From Litorihabitans aurantiacus (GTDB lineage Bacteria; Actinomycetota; Actinomycetes; Actinomycetales; Beutenbergiaceae): a stretch of 64,000 nt of DNA. Numbering within the stretch: position 1 is the stretch's first letter; each line of letters starts with the position of its first letter. The notes beneath the pieces are model-generated. The model ran no database searches. It was not told the DNA's origin and saw only the letters and a program-made list of their open reading frames with translations. The position numbers and the translations under genes are program-made. Where the stretch lies: positions 2,852,001-2,916,000 of the forward strand of contig NZ_BSUM01000001.1 in the NCBI RefSeq assembly GCF_030161595.1, given 5' to 3'. Below are positions 35,562 through 43,286 of the stretch, piece after piece.

Positions 35562-36215
35562 ATGACATCTCCCGACGGGGCCTCCCGGCCGCCGGCGAGG
35601 CCTGCCGGCTTCGCGCGCACCGGCGTCCCCGAGGCCGACCTCGTCCTCGAGGCCGCCCGCGCGCTGCGCCGCACGTGGGGCGAGGGCCTCGCGGCGCACG
35701 ACCTCACCCCGCACGAGTCGCGCGCGCTGCGGGTGGTGGTGCGCTCCTGCGGCGGGAGGCACCCGGGTGGACTCGGGCACGAGCACGAGCACGGGCACGA
35801 CGGCGGGGCGGGCGACCCTGCGCCGTCGGGCGGGGCAGCGAGCGGGACGGCACTCGAGGAGGAGGCAGCCGGGCCGACGGGCACCGGGGCGCCGTCGCAC
35901 AGGTCCGCCGAGCAGGGTGGGCGCGCGCCGTCGGACGCCCCACGCCTGGCCGACATCGCGACGGCGCTGCGCATCGCCCCCCGCTCGGCCACCGAGGTCG
36001 TGGACCGGCTGGCCGCGCGCGGCCTGGTGGAGCGCCGCCCGAGCGTGGCCGACCGTCGGGCCATCGAGGTGGTGCCCACCGAGGCTGGCCTGGCGGAGCA
36101 CGGCGCCGTCGAGCGCTCGTGGACCGAGGCGGCCCACCGCTTCCTGACGCCGCTCGACGACGCCGAGCGCCGTCAGCTCGCGGCACTCCTGGACCGGCTC
36201 GTGCACCACGACTGA
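35562..36215 (+). CDS. MarR family regulator with a long internal insertion
   Basis: The 217-residue protein has the winged-helix core split in two. An N-terminal helix pair (VPEADLVLEAARALRRTW ... HDLTPHESRALRVV) is followed by a low-complexity insertion of about 55 residues rich in Gly, His, Glu and Ser (GHEHEHGHDGG). The recognition helix and wing come next (LADIATALRIAPRSATEVVDRLAARGLVERRPSVADRRAIEV shown in parts near residues 125-165). ATG 35562 is chosen over the in-frame GTG 35553 that lies closer to the operator. It probably represses the divergent exporter through the palindrome at 35515-35533. The histidine-rich loop is unusual for MarR proteins. Confidence 0.85.
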   Translation: MTSPDGASRPPARPAGFARTGVPEADLVLEAARALRRTWGEGLAAHDLTPHESRALRVVVRSCGGRHPGGLGHEHEHGHDGGAGDPAPSGGAASGTALEEEAAGPTGTGAPSHRSAEQGGRAPSDAPRLADIATALRIAPRSATEVVDRLAARGLVERRPSVADRRAIEVVPTEAGLAEHGAVERSWTEAAHRFLTPLDDAERRQLAALLDRLVHHD

Positions 36216-36230
36216 TCGCCCAGCGTTGCC

Positions 36231-36497
36231 TCGCGGGGAACTTTCAGACGCCCTGGCTGTCTAAATCTTCCCCACGACGCCGGCGGACCGACCCGCGGCG
36301 CGGCTCGTGGGGAAATGTCGCAGGCTCAGGCCTGCGTCACGTCCCCGCGAGAGGCCCGGCAGGGACGGGCGATGGCCTCGAGCGAAGCGCTCATGGACGA
36401 CCCGCGCGTCCGGGCCCAGCCCGTCGACACGACGTGACCGCCTCAGCTCTCGTGGGGAACTTCCGGACGTCTCGGCCGTCCGGAACTTCCCCACGAG
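36231..36497. repeat. Three GTGGGGAA stem-loops (copies 3-5) in a 310-bp gene-free stretch
   Basis: Copy 3 (36231-36277) is degenerate: GCGGGGAA pairs with TTCCCCACGA. Copy 4 (36304-36351) keeps CTCG and the inner CGCAGGC/GCCTGCG but has changed middle bases. Copy 5 (36449-36497) has perfect 21-bp arms, CTCGTGGGGAACTTCCGGAC plus G, around TCTCGGC. They lie between the convergent MarR and NTF2-like genes. Nothing else is recognisable between 36216 and 36525. Confidence 0.75.
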
Positions 36498-36525
36498 CGG
36501 GGTCCGAGCAGCGGCCGGGCGCCTC

Positions 36526-36996
36526 TCAGCCGAGCTGCGGCGTCATCGTCCCCGGGTCCAGCGGGACCGAGGTGTGCTCGTGGACGATGCGCCACCCGCC
36601 GTCGTCCGCCCCGCCCTCCCCCGCGCCGGTGCGCCGCAGCACCCACGTCAGCCGGTTCCACATCCCGTAGCGCTCGGAGCCGTCGGGCTCTACGATCGCG
36701 TAGCGGACGCGGCCGGTCGCCGTCGCGAGATCGCCCTCCGACCAGATCGCCAGGTCCGCCACGTCCGCCACGTTGCGATCGCCGTCGGCGATGCTGGCGA
36801 ACCACATCGCCACCTGCTCGCGCCACGCGGTGATCCCGTCGATCGCCTCGACGACCATCGAGTCGTGCACCACGACGGCGTCGTCGTACAGCGCGAGGAA
36901 CGCCTCGAGGTCGTGCGCGGCGGCGGCCTGGCCGTAGGTGCGGGCGAAGCCGTCGACGGCGCGGGCGACGTCGTCGCGGGAGTGCGTGCTGGTCAT
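36526..36996 (-). CDS. NTF2-like/SnoaL-fold protein
   Basis: The 156-residue protein has the cone-shaped NTF2-like pattern: FARTYGQAAAAHDLEAFLALYDDAVVVHDSM at residues 18-48, a central GITAWREQVAMWFASI helix, and terminal strands ending HEHTSVPLDPG. This pattern is typical of SgcJ/EcaC or DUF4440 proteins, which can be isomerases, cyclases or ligand-binding proteins. ATG 36996 is preferred because GGAGG lies at the right distance, over an in-frame start at 37053. It stands alone between repeat regions. Function unknown. Confidence 0.8.
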   Translation of the reverse strand: MTSTHSRDDVARAVDGFARTYGQAAAAHDLEAFLALYDDAVVVHDSMVVEAIDGITAWREQVAMWFASIADGDRNVADVADLAIWSEGDLATATGRVRYAIVEPDGSERYGMWNRLTWVLRRTGAGEGGADDGGWRIVHEHTSVPLDPGTMTPQLG

Positions 36997-37092
36997 GGCA
37001 ACCTCCGGTGGATCGTGGTGCGGTCGAGGTGATGACCGCCCCGGGCCCGGCAACTCATCGGTGGACCATCGGTCGCCGGCACGACGGCGATC

Positions 37093-37210
37093 CTCTCGGC
37101 GTACGTCGGCAGAGCTCTCGAGGTACGTCAGGAAAGCTCTCGCGAACGACAGTCAGCCTCATCGCGGAGGGTCGGCAAACCTCTCGGGGTACGTCAGCAA
37201 AGCTCTCGCG
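37093..37210. repeat. Array of GTACGTCAGCAAAGCTCTCG-type repeats
   Basis: Near-identical 20-base units start at 37101, 37123 and 37190, and a degenerate one at about 37168. The gap 37143-37167 holds no unit. The array lies just beyond the thioesterase stop. A related pair is found after purB at 15238-15275, so this is a dispersed family. Confidence 0.65.
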
Positions 37211-37211
37211 G

Positions 37212-37688
37212 TCACCAGGGGCGCAGGGTCGGGGCGTCGTCGCGGTAGCGCGAGAAGTCGGCGCGCTCGGCGTCGGAGAACGCGCGCGGCCGGCCCGAGC
37301 CCCGGTCGACCTGCACCATCCGCGAGCACGCGCGCAGCAGCGGCGTCCCCGCGCTCGCCCGCACCTCGTAGCCGAAGTCCACCGACGACGTCCCGATCCG
37401 CGACACCCACACCTCCACGGTCACGGGGTCGGACGTGAACGGCACCGCCGCGAGGTAGTCGATCTCGTGCTTGACGACGACGAGCACCGCGTCCGTGACG
37501 ACGCCCGCCACGTCCACGCCCATCCGCGGGAAGGTCGCGAACCGCGCGTCGTCGAGGAACCGCAGGAAGGCGGCGTTGTTGACGTGGCCGAACAGGTCGA
37601 CGTCGGACCACCGGACCGGCATCTCGATGCGCGCGCGCCGCTCCCCGGGCCCACGGACTCCCCGGGCCCACTGGCTCGACGCCAGCAC
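37212..37688 (-). CDS. Acyl-CoA thioesterase (4HBT hotdog fold)
   Basis: The 158-residue protein has the hotdog-fold pattern MPVRWSDVDLFGHVNNAAFLRFLDDAR near residues 23-49, with the catalytic Asp in WSDVD and the HVNN motif of 4-hydroxybenzoyl-CoA thioesterase-like enzymes. It hydrolyses acyl-CoA thioesters; chain-length preference is unknown. GTG 37688 lies 6 bp after the TetR stop, so it is almost certainly co-transcribed with that regulator. Confidence 0.85.
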   Translation of the reverse strand: MLASSQWARGVRGPGERRARIEMPVRWSDVDLFGHVNNAAFLRFLDDARFATFPRMGVDVAGVVTDAVLVVVKHEIDYLAAVPFTSDPVTVEVWVSRIGTSSVDFGYEVRASAGTPLLRACSRMVQVDRGSGRPRAFSDAERADFSRYRDDAPTLRPW

Positions 37689-37694
37689 CGCCGC

Positions 37695-38387
37695 TCACGC
37701 CGGCACCACCGCCCGGAACCCGCCGACACCCTCGCGGGCGAGCCGGCGCACCCCCGCGACGTCGACCCCCGGCGGCAGCAGCGAGCGCACCGCCATCGTC
37801 GCGGCGGAGTCCGCCACCCGCCCGACGTCCTCCGCCTCGCCCCCGCTCGCGTGGAAGCGGTACTGCACGCCCTCGTTCAGGCTCAGCGCCGTGCTGACGA
37901 ACTCAGCCGGCTCGACCGGCTGCAGATCCCCGCCCTCGACGCCGGCGGCGACGATCTCGGCGAGCGCCTGCGTGAGCTCCGCGTAGGCGACGTGGAAGTC
38001 CTCGAAGACGTCGGGCTGGTCGACCGCCGCCTCCTCGAGGCTGTAGAAGTTCAGCGGCGCCGAGCACATCTGAACGACGTCGAGGTACAGCACGACGTAG
38101 AGCCGCACCGCCGCGGCCTCGCTCTCCGCCAGGAGCGCCCGGGCCGCCGTCAGCGACCACCGGTTCTGGTCCATGATCGAGCGGAGGATCTCGTCCTTCG
38201 AGCGGAACCAGTAGTAGATCGAGGACTGCCGCAGCCCCGCGGCGCCGGCGATCTGGCTCATGCGCGTGGCGTGGAAGCCCTGGCGGGCGAAGAGCGCGGC
38301 GGCCGCCGTCACGATCCCGGTCCGGGGGTCGTCCGTGACGACCCCGCTGCGGCGCGGGCGCCCACCGGCCGAGGGGGTGCTCACCAT
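37695..38387 (-). CDS. TetR family transcriptional regulator
   Basis: The 230-residue protein has a classic N-terminal TetR HTH: IVTAAAALFARQGFHATRMSQIAGAAG with recognition helix LRQSSIYYWFRSKDEIL near residues 50-65. The C-terminal ligand domain has no close family signature. It could regulate the catabolic cluster upstream on the same strand, the thioesterase downstream, or both. ATG 38387 is used; GTG 38384 is next. The spacer to the substrate-binding protein gene is 100 bp. Confidence 0.88.
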   Translation of the reverse strand: MVSTPSAGGRPRRSGVVTDDPRTGIVTAAAALFARQGFHATRMSQIAGAAGLRQSSIYYWFRSKDEILRSIMDQNRWSLTAARALLAESEAAAVRLYVVLYLDVVQMCSAPLNFYSLEEAAVDQPDVFEDFHVAYAELTQALAEIVAAGVEGGDLQPVEPAEFVSTALSLNEGVQYRFHASGGEAEDVGRVADSAATMAVRSLLPPGVDVAGVRRLAREGVGGFRAVVPA

Positions 38388-38487
38388 CCTGCGATGGTAA
38401 CGACGACGGTGGCGCGCCCGAGCCCCGACGGCTCCCGGTGCCGGTGAGCTGCGGCCGGCGCCGGGACCCGTCGGGGCCTCACGAGCC

Positions 38488-39483
38488 TCAGCTCGACGGC
38501 GCGATCAGCGCGTCGTAGTCCTCGGGCTCGCCCGCGAGGATCCCGAACCGCACCGCCGCGGCCGCGTAGTCCTGCAGCGGCTGGGTGTCGAGGTCGTTGG
38601 GGAACATCGGGAGGTTGACGACGGCGGCGACATCCGCGTCGATCCCCATCTGCGAGGTGGCCGCCTCGCGCACGAGCTCGGGGTTCTCCTCCGCGAACTC
38701 GTTCACCTCGGCCATCGCCTCGCGGAACGCGGCGACCACCTCGGGGTCGCTCTCGGCGAACTGGCGCGACGTCGTGTAGTAGCCGCTGACCTCCTCGGGG
38801 AAGGACTGCGCGCCCGGTGAGATGACGCGGACCCAGCCCTCCTCGAGCGCGGGGGCGACGAACGGCTCCGAGACCCAGATCGCGTCGACGTCGCCCCGGC
38901 GCAGCGCCTCGCTCATGTCGGCGAACGGCAGCTGCGTCCACGAGAGCGTGTCGGCGTCCAGGTCGAGGTTCTCGAAGACCTGGCGGATGTGGACCTCGCC
39001 GATGTTCTGCAGCGTGTTGACGGCGATGTTCTTGCCCTCGAGGTCGGCCGGCTCGGTGATCCCCGAGTCCGGGAGCACGAGCACCGCGTGGTCGTCGAGC
39101 TCGAGCTCGCCGTGGGGCGCCCACGCCGAGTGCGCGAGGCTGAGCGGGAGGCCCTCGCCGAACGCGGCGAGCAGGCTGACGGTGTTGGAGTAGCCGAACT
39201 GGTTCTCGCCGCTCAGCACGCTCGGGATGACGGCCGCGCCGCCGTCGGCGAAGTTCACCTCGACGTCGAGCCCGTGCTCCTCGAAGATCCCCTCCTCGAT
39301 GCCGACGAACAGCGGCGCGCTCAGGATCGCGGGGATCGTGCCGATGCTGACGGGGGTGAGCTCGCCGTCGGCGCCGGCGGATCCGGCGGCCGAGTCGGCG
39401 CCGCCGCTGCAGGCCGCCACGGCGGTCAGGGATCCGGCCATCAGCAGACCGAGCGCGACGCGGGTGCGGGGGTGGTGGGACAT
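38488..39483 (-). CDS. ABC importer substrate-binding lipoprotein (NMT1/SsuA-like)
   Basis: The 331-residue protein has a lipoprotein signal peptide ending LTAVAAC (lipobox, Cys near residue 25) and a periplasmic-binding fold of the NMT1/THI5/SsuA type. Conserved features include PLFVGIEEGIFEEHGLDVEV and SGENQFGYSNTVSLLAA. Related proteins bind sulfonates, nitrate, thiamine precursors or pyrimidines, so the ligand is not settled. It is the last transporter gene of the catabolic cluster, 129 bp after the ATPase gene; that gap is an extreme G-rich tract on the plus strand. Confidence 0.88.
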   Translation of the reverse strand: MSHHPRTRVALGLLMAGSLTAVAACSGGADSAAGSAGADGELTPVSIGTIPAILSAPLFVGIEEGIFEEHGLDVEVNFADGGAAVIPSVLSGENQFGYSNTVSLLAAFGEGLPLSLAHSAWAPHGELELDDHAVLVLPDSGITEPADLEGKNIAVNTLQNIGEVHIRQVFENLDLDADTLSWTQLPFADMSEALRRGDVDAIWVSEPFVAPALEEGWVRVISPGAQSFPEEVSGYYTTSRQFAESDPEVVAAFREAMAEVNEFAEENPELVREAATSQMGIDADVAAVVNLPMFPNDLDTQPLQDYAAAAVRFGILAGEPEDYDALIAPSS

Positions 39484-39612
39484 GACTCTCCTCGGGGCGA
39501 AAGGGAGGTGCGGGGTGGGTGGGGCGGGGGGCGGAACAGGCGGGTGGAGCGGGGGCGGGGCGGGTGCAGCGGGGTGGGACGGGTGAACCGGGGCGGGTGG
39601 ACAGGATCGGGG
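39484..39612. other. G-run tract between ATPase and binding-protein genes
   Basis: The plus strand is a succession of GGGG, GGGGG and GGGGGG runs separated by 1-6 bases (GGGGCGGGGGGCGG and similar), interrupted by A at about every tenth position. The runs could form G-quadruplexes in DNA. In the transcript they appear as C runs. No gene or hairpin is evident. Confidence 0.5.
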
Positions 39613-40391
39613 TCAGGCGGCGTCGGCGTCGCGCACCATGTCGCGGATGCGGCCGAACACGTGGGCGCGGAGCTCGGCGAACCGGGGCAGCGACTTCGTG
39701 GTGATCTGGTCGCGCTGGTCGGGCAGGTCGATGTCGACGATCTCGGCGATGCGGCTGGGCGAGCGCGTGACGGTGGCGACGCGGTTGCTGAGGTAGACGG
39801 ACTCGTCGACGTCGTGGGTGACGAACACGATCGTCGTGCCGGTCTCCTCGCGCACGCGCAGCAGGAGGTCCTCGAGGTCGGCGCGGGTCTGGGCGTCGAC
39901 GGAGGCGAACGGCTCGTCCATGATCAGCACCGCGGGGCGGTAGGCGATGGCGCGGGCGATCGCGACGCGCTGCTGCATACCGCCGGAGAGCTGGAACGGC
40001 TTCTTCTCCGCGGCGTCGCCGAGCCCCACCTCCGCGAGCGCCCGCGCCACGCGCTCGCGCCGCTCGGCCGGGTCGCTCCCCTTCTTCATCAGGGGCAGCT
40101 CGACGTTCCTGGCCACGGTGACCCAGGGCAGCAGCGAGCGGGCGTAGTCCTGGAAGACGACGGCGAACTCCGGCGGCGGCCCCTCGATCCGGCGGCCGCG
40201 GAAGAACACCCCGCCGCCGGTGACGGGGTCGAGGCCCGAGATGCAGCGCAGCAGCGTGGTCTTGCCCGCCCCGGAGGGGCCGACGATGCTGAACAGCTCC
40301 CCTCCTGCACGGTGAACGACATCCCGGCGACGGCGGTGAATCCTCCGGAACGCGTCGGATAGGTCTTCTCGAGATCGGTGACGGTCAGCAC
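39613..40391 (-). pseudogene. ABC importer ATP-binding protein (SsuB/TauB-like), frameshifted
   Basis: From GTG 40391 the protein reads LTVTDLEKTYPTRSGGFTAV to VQEG, then breaks at the C run 40299-40302. Adding one G restores ELFSIVGPSGAGKTTLLRC with Walker A, and the frame joins the part beginning VFFRGRRIEGPPPEFAVVFQ. Downstream are the signature LSGGMQQRVAIARA, Walker B VLIMDEPFASVD and THDVDESVYLSNRV. It is the ATPase of the importer with the two permeases and lipoprotein. A sequencing error is more likely than inactivation. Confidence 0.8.
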
Positions 40392-40444
40392 GCGGAGCTC
40401 CCTGGTGGGTGGGTGGAGAACGGGTGGTGAGGTGGGACGAGGGG

Positions 40445-41386
40445 TCAGTGCTGCCCGGGTCGGGGGTCGCACCAGCGCAGGAGCGAGCGCTCCAGCACCG
40501 CCCAGGCGGACGTGAGCGCGAGGCCCAGCAGGCCGAGCACGACGATCCCCGACCACATCGAGACGAGCTGGAACGTCGCCTGCGCCTGGGTGATGACGAA
40601 CCCGAGACCGCGCTGGGCGCCGACCATCTCGCTGGTCACCATGAGGATCAGCGCGAGCGGGATCGCGAGCCGCACCCCCACGAGGGCCCGCGGCAGCGCG
40701 GCGGGGAGCACGACGTACGCCTGCCGCTGCACCCCGGTGATCCGGAAGGCGCGCGCGGAGTCGGTGAGCGTGCGGTCGCGGCGGCGCACGCCGTCGGCCG
40801 TGTTCAGGAGCACGGGCCACAGGCACCCGAGCGCGATGAGGAACACCTTCATCTCGTCCCCGACGCCGAAGATCATCATCGCGAACGGGATCAGCGCCGT
40901 CGCGGGCACGGCGCGCGCGAACTCCAGCGCGGGCGAGACGGTCTGCTCGACGGCGCGGGACTGGCCGAGCAGCAGCCCCAGCAGCAGGCCGAGCGCGACG
41001 CCGATCCCGAGGCCGGCGCCCAGGGTGCGCAGACTCGCGCCGAGGTGGCCGAGCCCCTCCGCCGTCGGCCAGTAGGTCCAGGCGCGCTCGAGGATCGTCG
41101 CGAGCGGCGGGAAGTAGACGTTCTCGCTGCTCGCCGAGAGCAGGAACCACGCGGCCAGCGCGCCGGCGCCGCCGATCGTCGCGAGCACGCCGCGCGCCCG
41201 CGGCGTCGAGAGCCGGGCGACGGCGCCGGACGCGCGCGCGGCGCGCCGGGTACGGGCGGACCGGGTGTCGGTCGCAGCGTCTGAGCCGGCCGGAGTGGTC
41301 GCGCGTCGGGGGTCGACGGCGGAGGCGCCGGCTCCGGTCCGGGCGGACGAAGCGGTGGAGGCGTTCGAGCCGGTCGTCGCGATCAT
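40445..41386 (-). CDS. ABC importer permease (SsuC-like) 2
   Basis: The 313-residue protein has a disordered Ser/Thr/Ala N-terminus (residues 1-65) and about six spans with the permease EAA-type loop RAFRITGVQRQAYVVLPAALPRALVGVRLA near residues 205-235. It is of the BinPDT_transp_1 family. ATG 41386 overlaps the stop of permease 1 as ATGA. Two different permeases suggest a heterodimeric channel, which is less common among SsuC-type systems. Confidence 0.88.
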   Translation of the reverse strand: MIATTGSNASTASSARTGAGASAVDPRRATTPAGSDAATDTRSARTRRAARASGAVARLSTPRARGVLATIGGAGALAAWFLLSASSENVYFPPLATILERAWTYWPTAEGLGHLGASLRTLGAGLGIGVALGLLLGLLLGQSRAVEQTVSPALEFARAVPATALIPFAMMIFGVGDEMKVFLIALGCLWPVLLNTADGVRRRDRTLTDSARAFRITGVQRQAYVVLPAALPRALVGVRLAIPLALILMVTSEMVGAQRGLGFVITQAQATFQLVSMWSGIVVLGLLGLALTSAWAVLERSLLRWCDPRPGQH

Positions 41387-42195
41387 CGGGTTCCGTCCTG
41401 TCCGTGTGCGGCGTTGACGCGGCGCGTGATCGCGCCGACCGCGGCGTTGAGCGCGATGCCCGCCATACCGCTGACCGCGATGTAGGCGTACATCCGGGCC
41501 GGGTTGCCCGCCGTGCGGGCGATGGTGATCTCCGAGCCGAGGCCGGGCATCTGGATGATGATCTCGGCCGTCACCACGAGGATGAGGCTGGTGGAGGTGG
41601 CCAGCCGCGCCGCCGTCATCAGCTGCGGCAGCATGCTGGGGAGCTGGATCCAGCGGATGCGCTGGAGCGTCCCGAGCCCGAAGACCCGGGCCGTGTCGAG
41701 CGCGATCGGCGGCGCCGAGCGGATCCCGGCGACCACCGGGACCAGCACCTGCCAGAACGCCGCGAACACCGCCAGGAACAGCGCCGAGCGCGATCCCGTG
41801 CCGATCGTCAGCACCACGAGCGGGATGAGCGCCACCGACGGGACCGGCCGCAGGAACTCGATGACCGGCCGCAGCAGCGCCTCCAGCGGCGGCAGCAGCC
41901 CCAGGAGCGTGCCGACGGCGGTGCCCAGCCCCAGCGCGAGCGCGAGCGCGCCCCACCACGTCAGGACCGTGGCGCCGAGCGCCTGCAGGAGGCGACCGCC
42001 GGTGACCTCGGCGGCGAGCGCCGTCGCGATCTCGCTGACGGGCGGGAAGTAGGAGGCGGGCAGCACGCCCGTCCGGGTCGCCACCTCCTGCGCCAGCAGC
42101 AGGCCGGCGACGGCGAGCGCGGGCCGCACGAACGCGCGCGAGCCGTCGCGGCGCACCCGCCGGCGCGGGGCGACGGACGCCGCCACGGCGGTCAC
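41383..42195 (-). CDS. ABC importer permease (SsuC-like) 1
   Basis: The 270-residue permease has about six spans and the loop ARVFGLGTLQRIRWIQLPSMLPQLMTAARLA near residues 165-195. GTG 42195 overlaps the monooxygenase stop (GTGA), so it is translated with the catabolic enzymes. This physical linkage indicates that the importer brings in the substrate of the oxidative pathway encoded upstream. Confidence 0.88.
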   Translation of the reverse strand: MTAVAASVAPRRRVRRDGSRAFVRPALAVAGLLLAQEVATRTGVLPASYFPPVSEIATALAAEVTGGRLLQALGATVLTWWGALALALGLGTAVGTLLGLLPPLEALLRPVIEFLRPVPSVALIPLVVLTIGTGSRSALFLAVFAAFWQVLVPVVAGIRSAPPIALDTARVFGLGTLQRIRWIQLPSMLPQLMTAARLATSTSLILVVTAEIIIQMPGLGSEITIARTAGNPARMYAYIAVSGMAGIALNAAVGAITRRVNAAHGQDGTR

Positions 42196-43286
42196 GACGC
42201 CGCCTCGAGGTAGCGCTCGATCTGCAGGTTCGTGCCGCTGCTCGCGTACTGCGTCCGCGTCGTCGGGAAGTCGAAGTGCAGGCGCGAGTACTCGACCATG
42301 CGGTGGGCGGGCCCGGTCCGACGGCGCTCGAGCTCGCGGAGCGCGGCGGGCACGTCCGGGGTCTCGCGCAGGCAGGCGGCCAGGACCTCGCCGTCGATCA
42401 GGGCCTGGTTGGCCCCCTGCGCCATGCCGGGGTACATCGGGTGGGCGGCGTCGCCGATGAGCGCGACCCGGCCGTCCACCCAGCGGTCGAGATGCTCGGC
42501 GTAGTGCGCGATCTCGCGCCCGATGAGCGAGTCGGGCTGCGAGGCGGCGATGATCGCCGGGACGGGTGTGCGGGTCCAGCCGCCGTAGGTCCGGGTGACC
42601 TCCTCGAGCGTGGTGTGCCCGGCGAGCGTGCCGTACCAGTAGGCGTGCGTGTCGTCGATCGGGATCCAGCCGAAGTGGCCCTGCGGTCCGTAGACGTCGG
42701 CCTGGACGTCGGTGGGGACCCCGGCGTCGGCGCACGCGAACACGCCGCGCCAGCGCCAGTAGCCCTCGTCGGTGAAGACCGGCGGGCCGCCGAGCATCTG
42801 GTTGCGCAGCCGCGAGCCGATGCCGTCCGTGGCCAGGAGCAGGTCGCCGGTCTCGGTGCCGCCGCCCGCGAGGTGCACGGTCACGCCGTCGTCGGTCTGC
42901 TCGTAGCGCTCCACGTGGTGGCCGAGCGCGAGCTCCTCGGTGGTGAGCCCCGAGGCGAGCAGCGCGTTCAGCCGGCGGCGGCGCGCGCCCGTGATCGGGG
43001 CGCCCAGCTCGCGGGCCCACCCGCTGACGTCGACGTCGGAGGTGATCGCGCCGTCGCTGTCCAGGGCCCACCAGCGGTTCATCGTGGCGGCCTCGGCCAG
43101 GAACCGCTCCCCCAGCCCGAGCCCCTGCAGCACCCGTACGCCGTTGGGCCAGATGTTGAGGCCCACGCCGGCCGTGCGCAGCTCGGGCTCGCGCTCGAAC
43201 AGGCGCACCTGCCAGCCGTCCTGCTTGAGCTGCAGCGCCGCGCCCAGGCCGGCGACGCCGGCCCCGCAGATCAGTGCGCGCCTCAT
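42192..43286 (-). CDS. FAD-dependent aromatic/heterocycle monooxygenase
   Basis: The 364-residue flavoprotein has the dinucleotide motif GAGVAGLG at residues 8-15, the NAD(P)H/FAD motif ATDGIGSRLR near 152-161, and the second FAD motif GDAAHPMYPGMAQGANQAL near 285-303. It belongs to the salicylate-hydroxylase group. The early motif VGLNIWPNGVRVLQGLGLG recalls FAD-dependent urate hydroxylases (HpxO), but this likeness is only suggestive. It hydroxylates a planar ring with O2 and NAD(P)H. It overlaps both neighbouring genes by four bases. Confidence 0.87.
   Translation of the reverse strand: MRRALICGAGVAGLGAALQLKQDGWQVRLFEREPELRTAGVGLNIWPNGVRVLQGLGLGERFLAEAATMNRWWALDSDGAITSDVDVSGWARELGAPITGARRRRLNALLASGLTTEELALGHHVERYEQTDDGVTVHLAGGGTETGDLLLATDGIGSRLRNQMLGGPPVFTDEGYWRWRGVFACADAGVPTDVQADVYGPQGHFGWIPIDDTHAYWYGTLAGHTTLEEVTRTYGGWTRTPVPAIIAASQPDSLIGREIAHYAEHLDRWVDGRVALIGDAAHPMYPGMAQGANQALIDGEVLAACLRETPDVPAALRELERRRTGPAHRMVEYSRLHFDFPTTRTQYASSGTNLQIERYLEAAS

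Noticed and set aside
37093..37210. A possible CRISPR-like array of 20-bp units
   Set aside because: Spacing is irregular (22 and 67 bases), and a related pair lies elsewhere without an array.
42192..43286. Assignment of the FAD monooxygenase as a urate hydroxylase (HpxO)
   Set aside because: Only the WPNGV motif is shared. No allantoin, OHCU or HIU genes are present, so the name is not justified.
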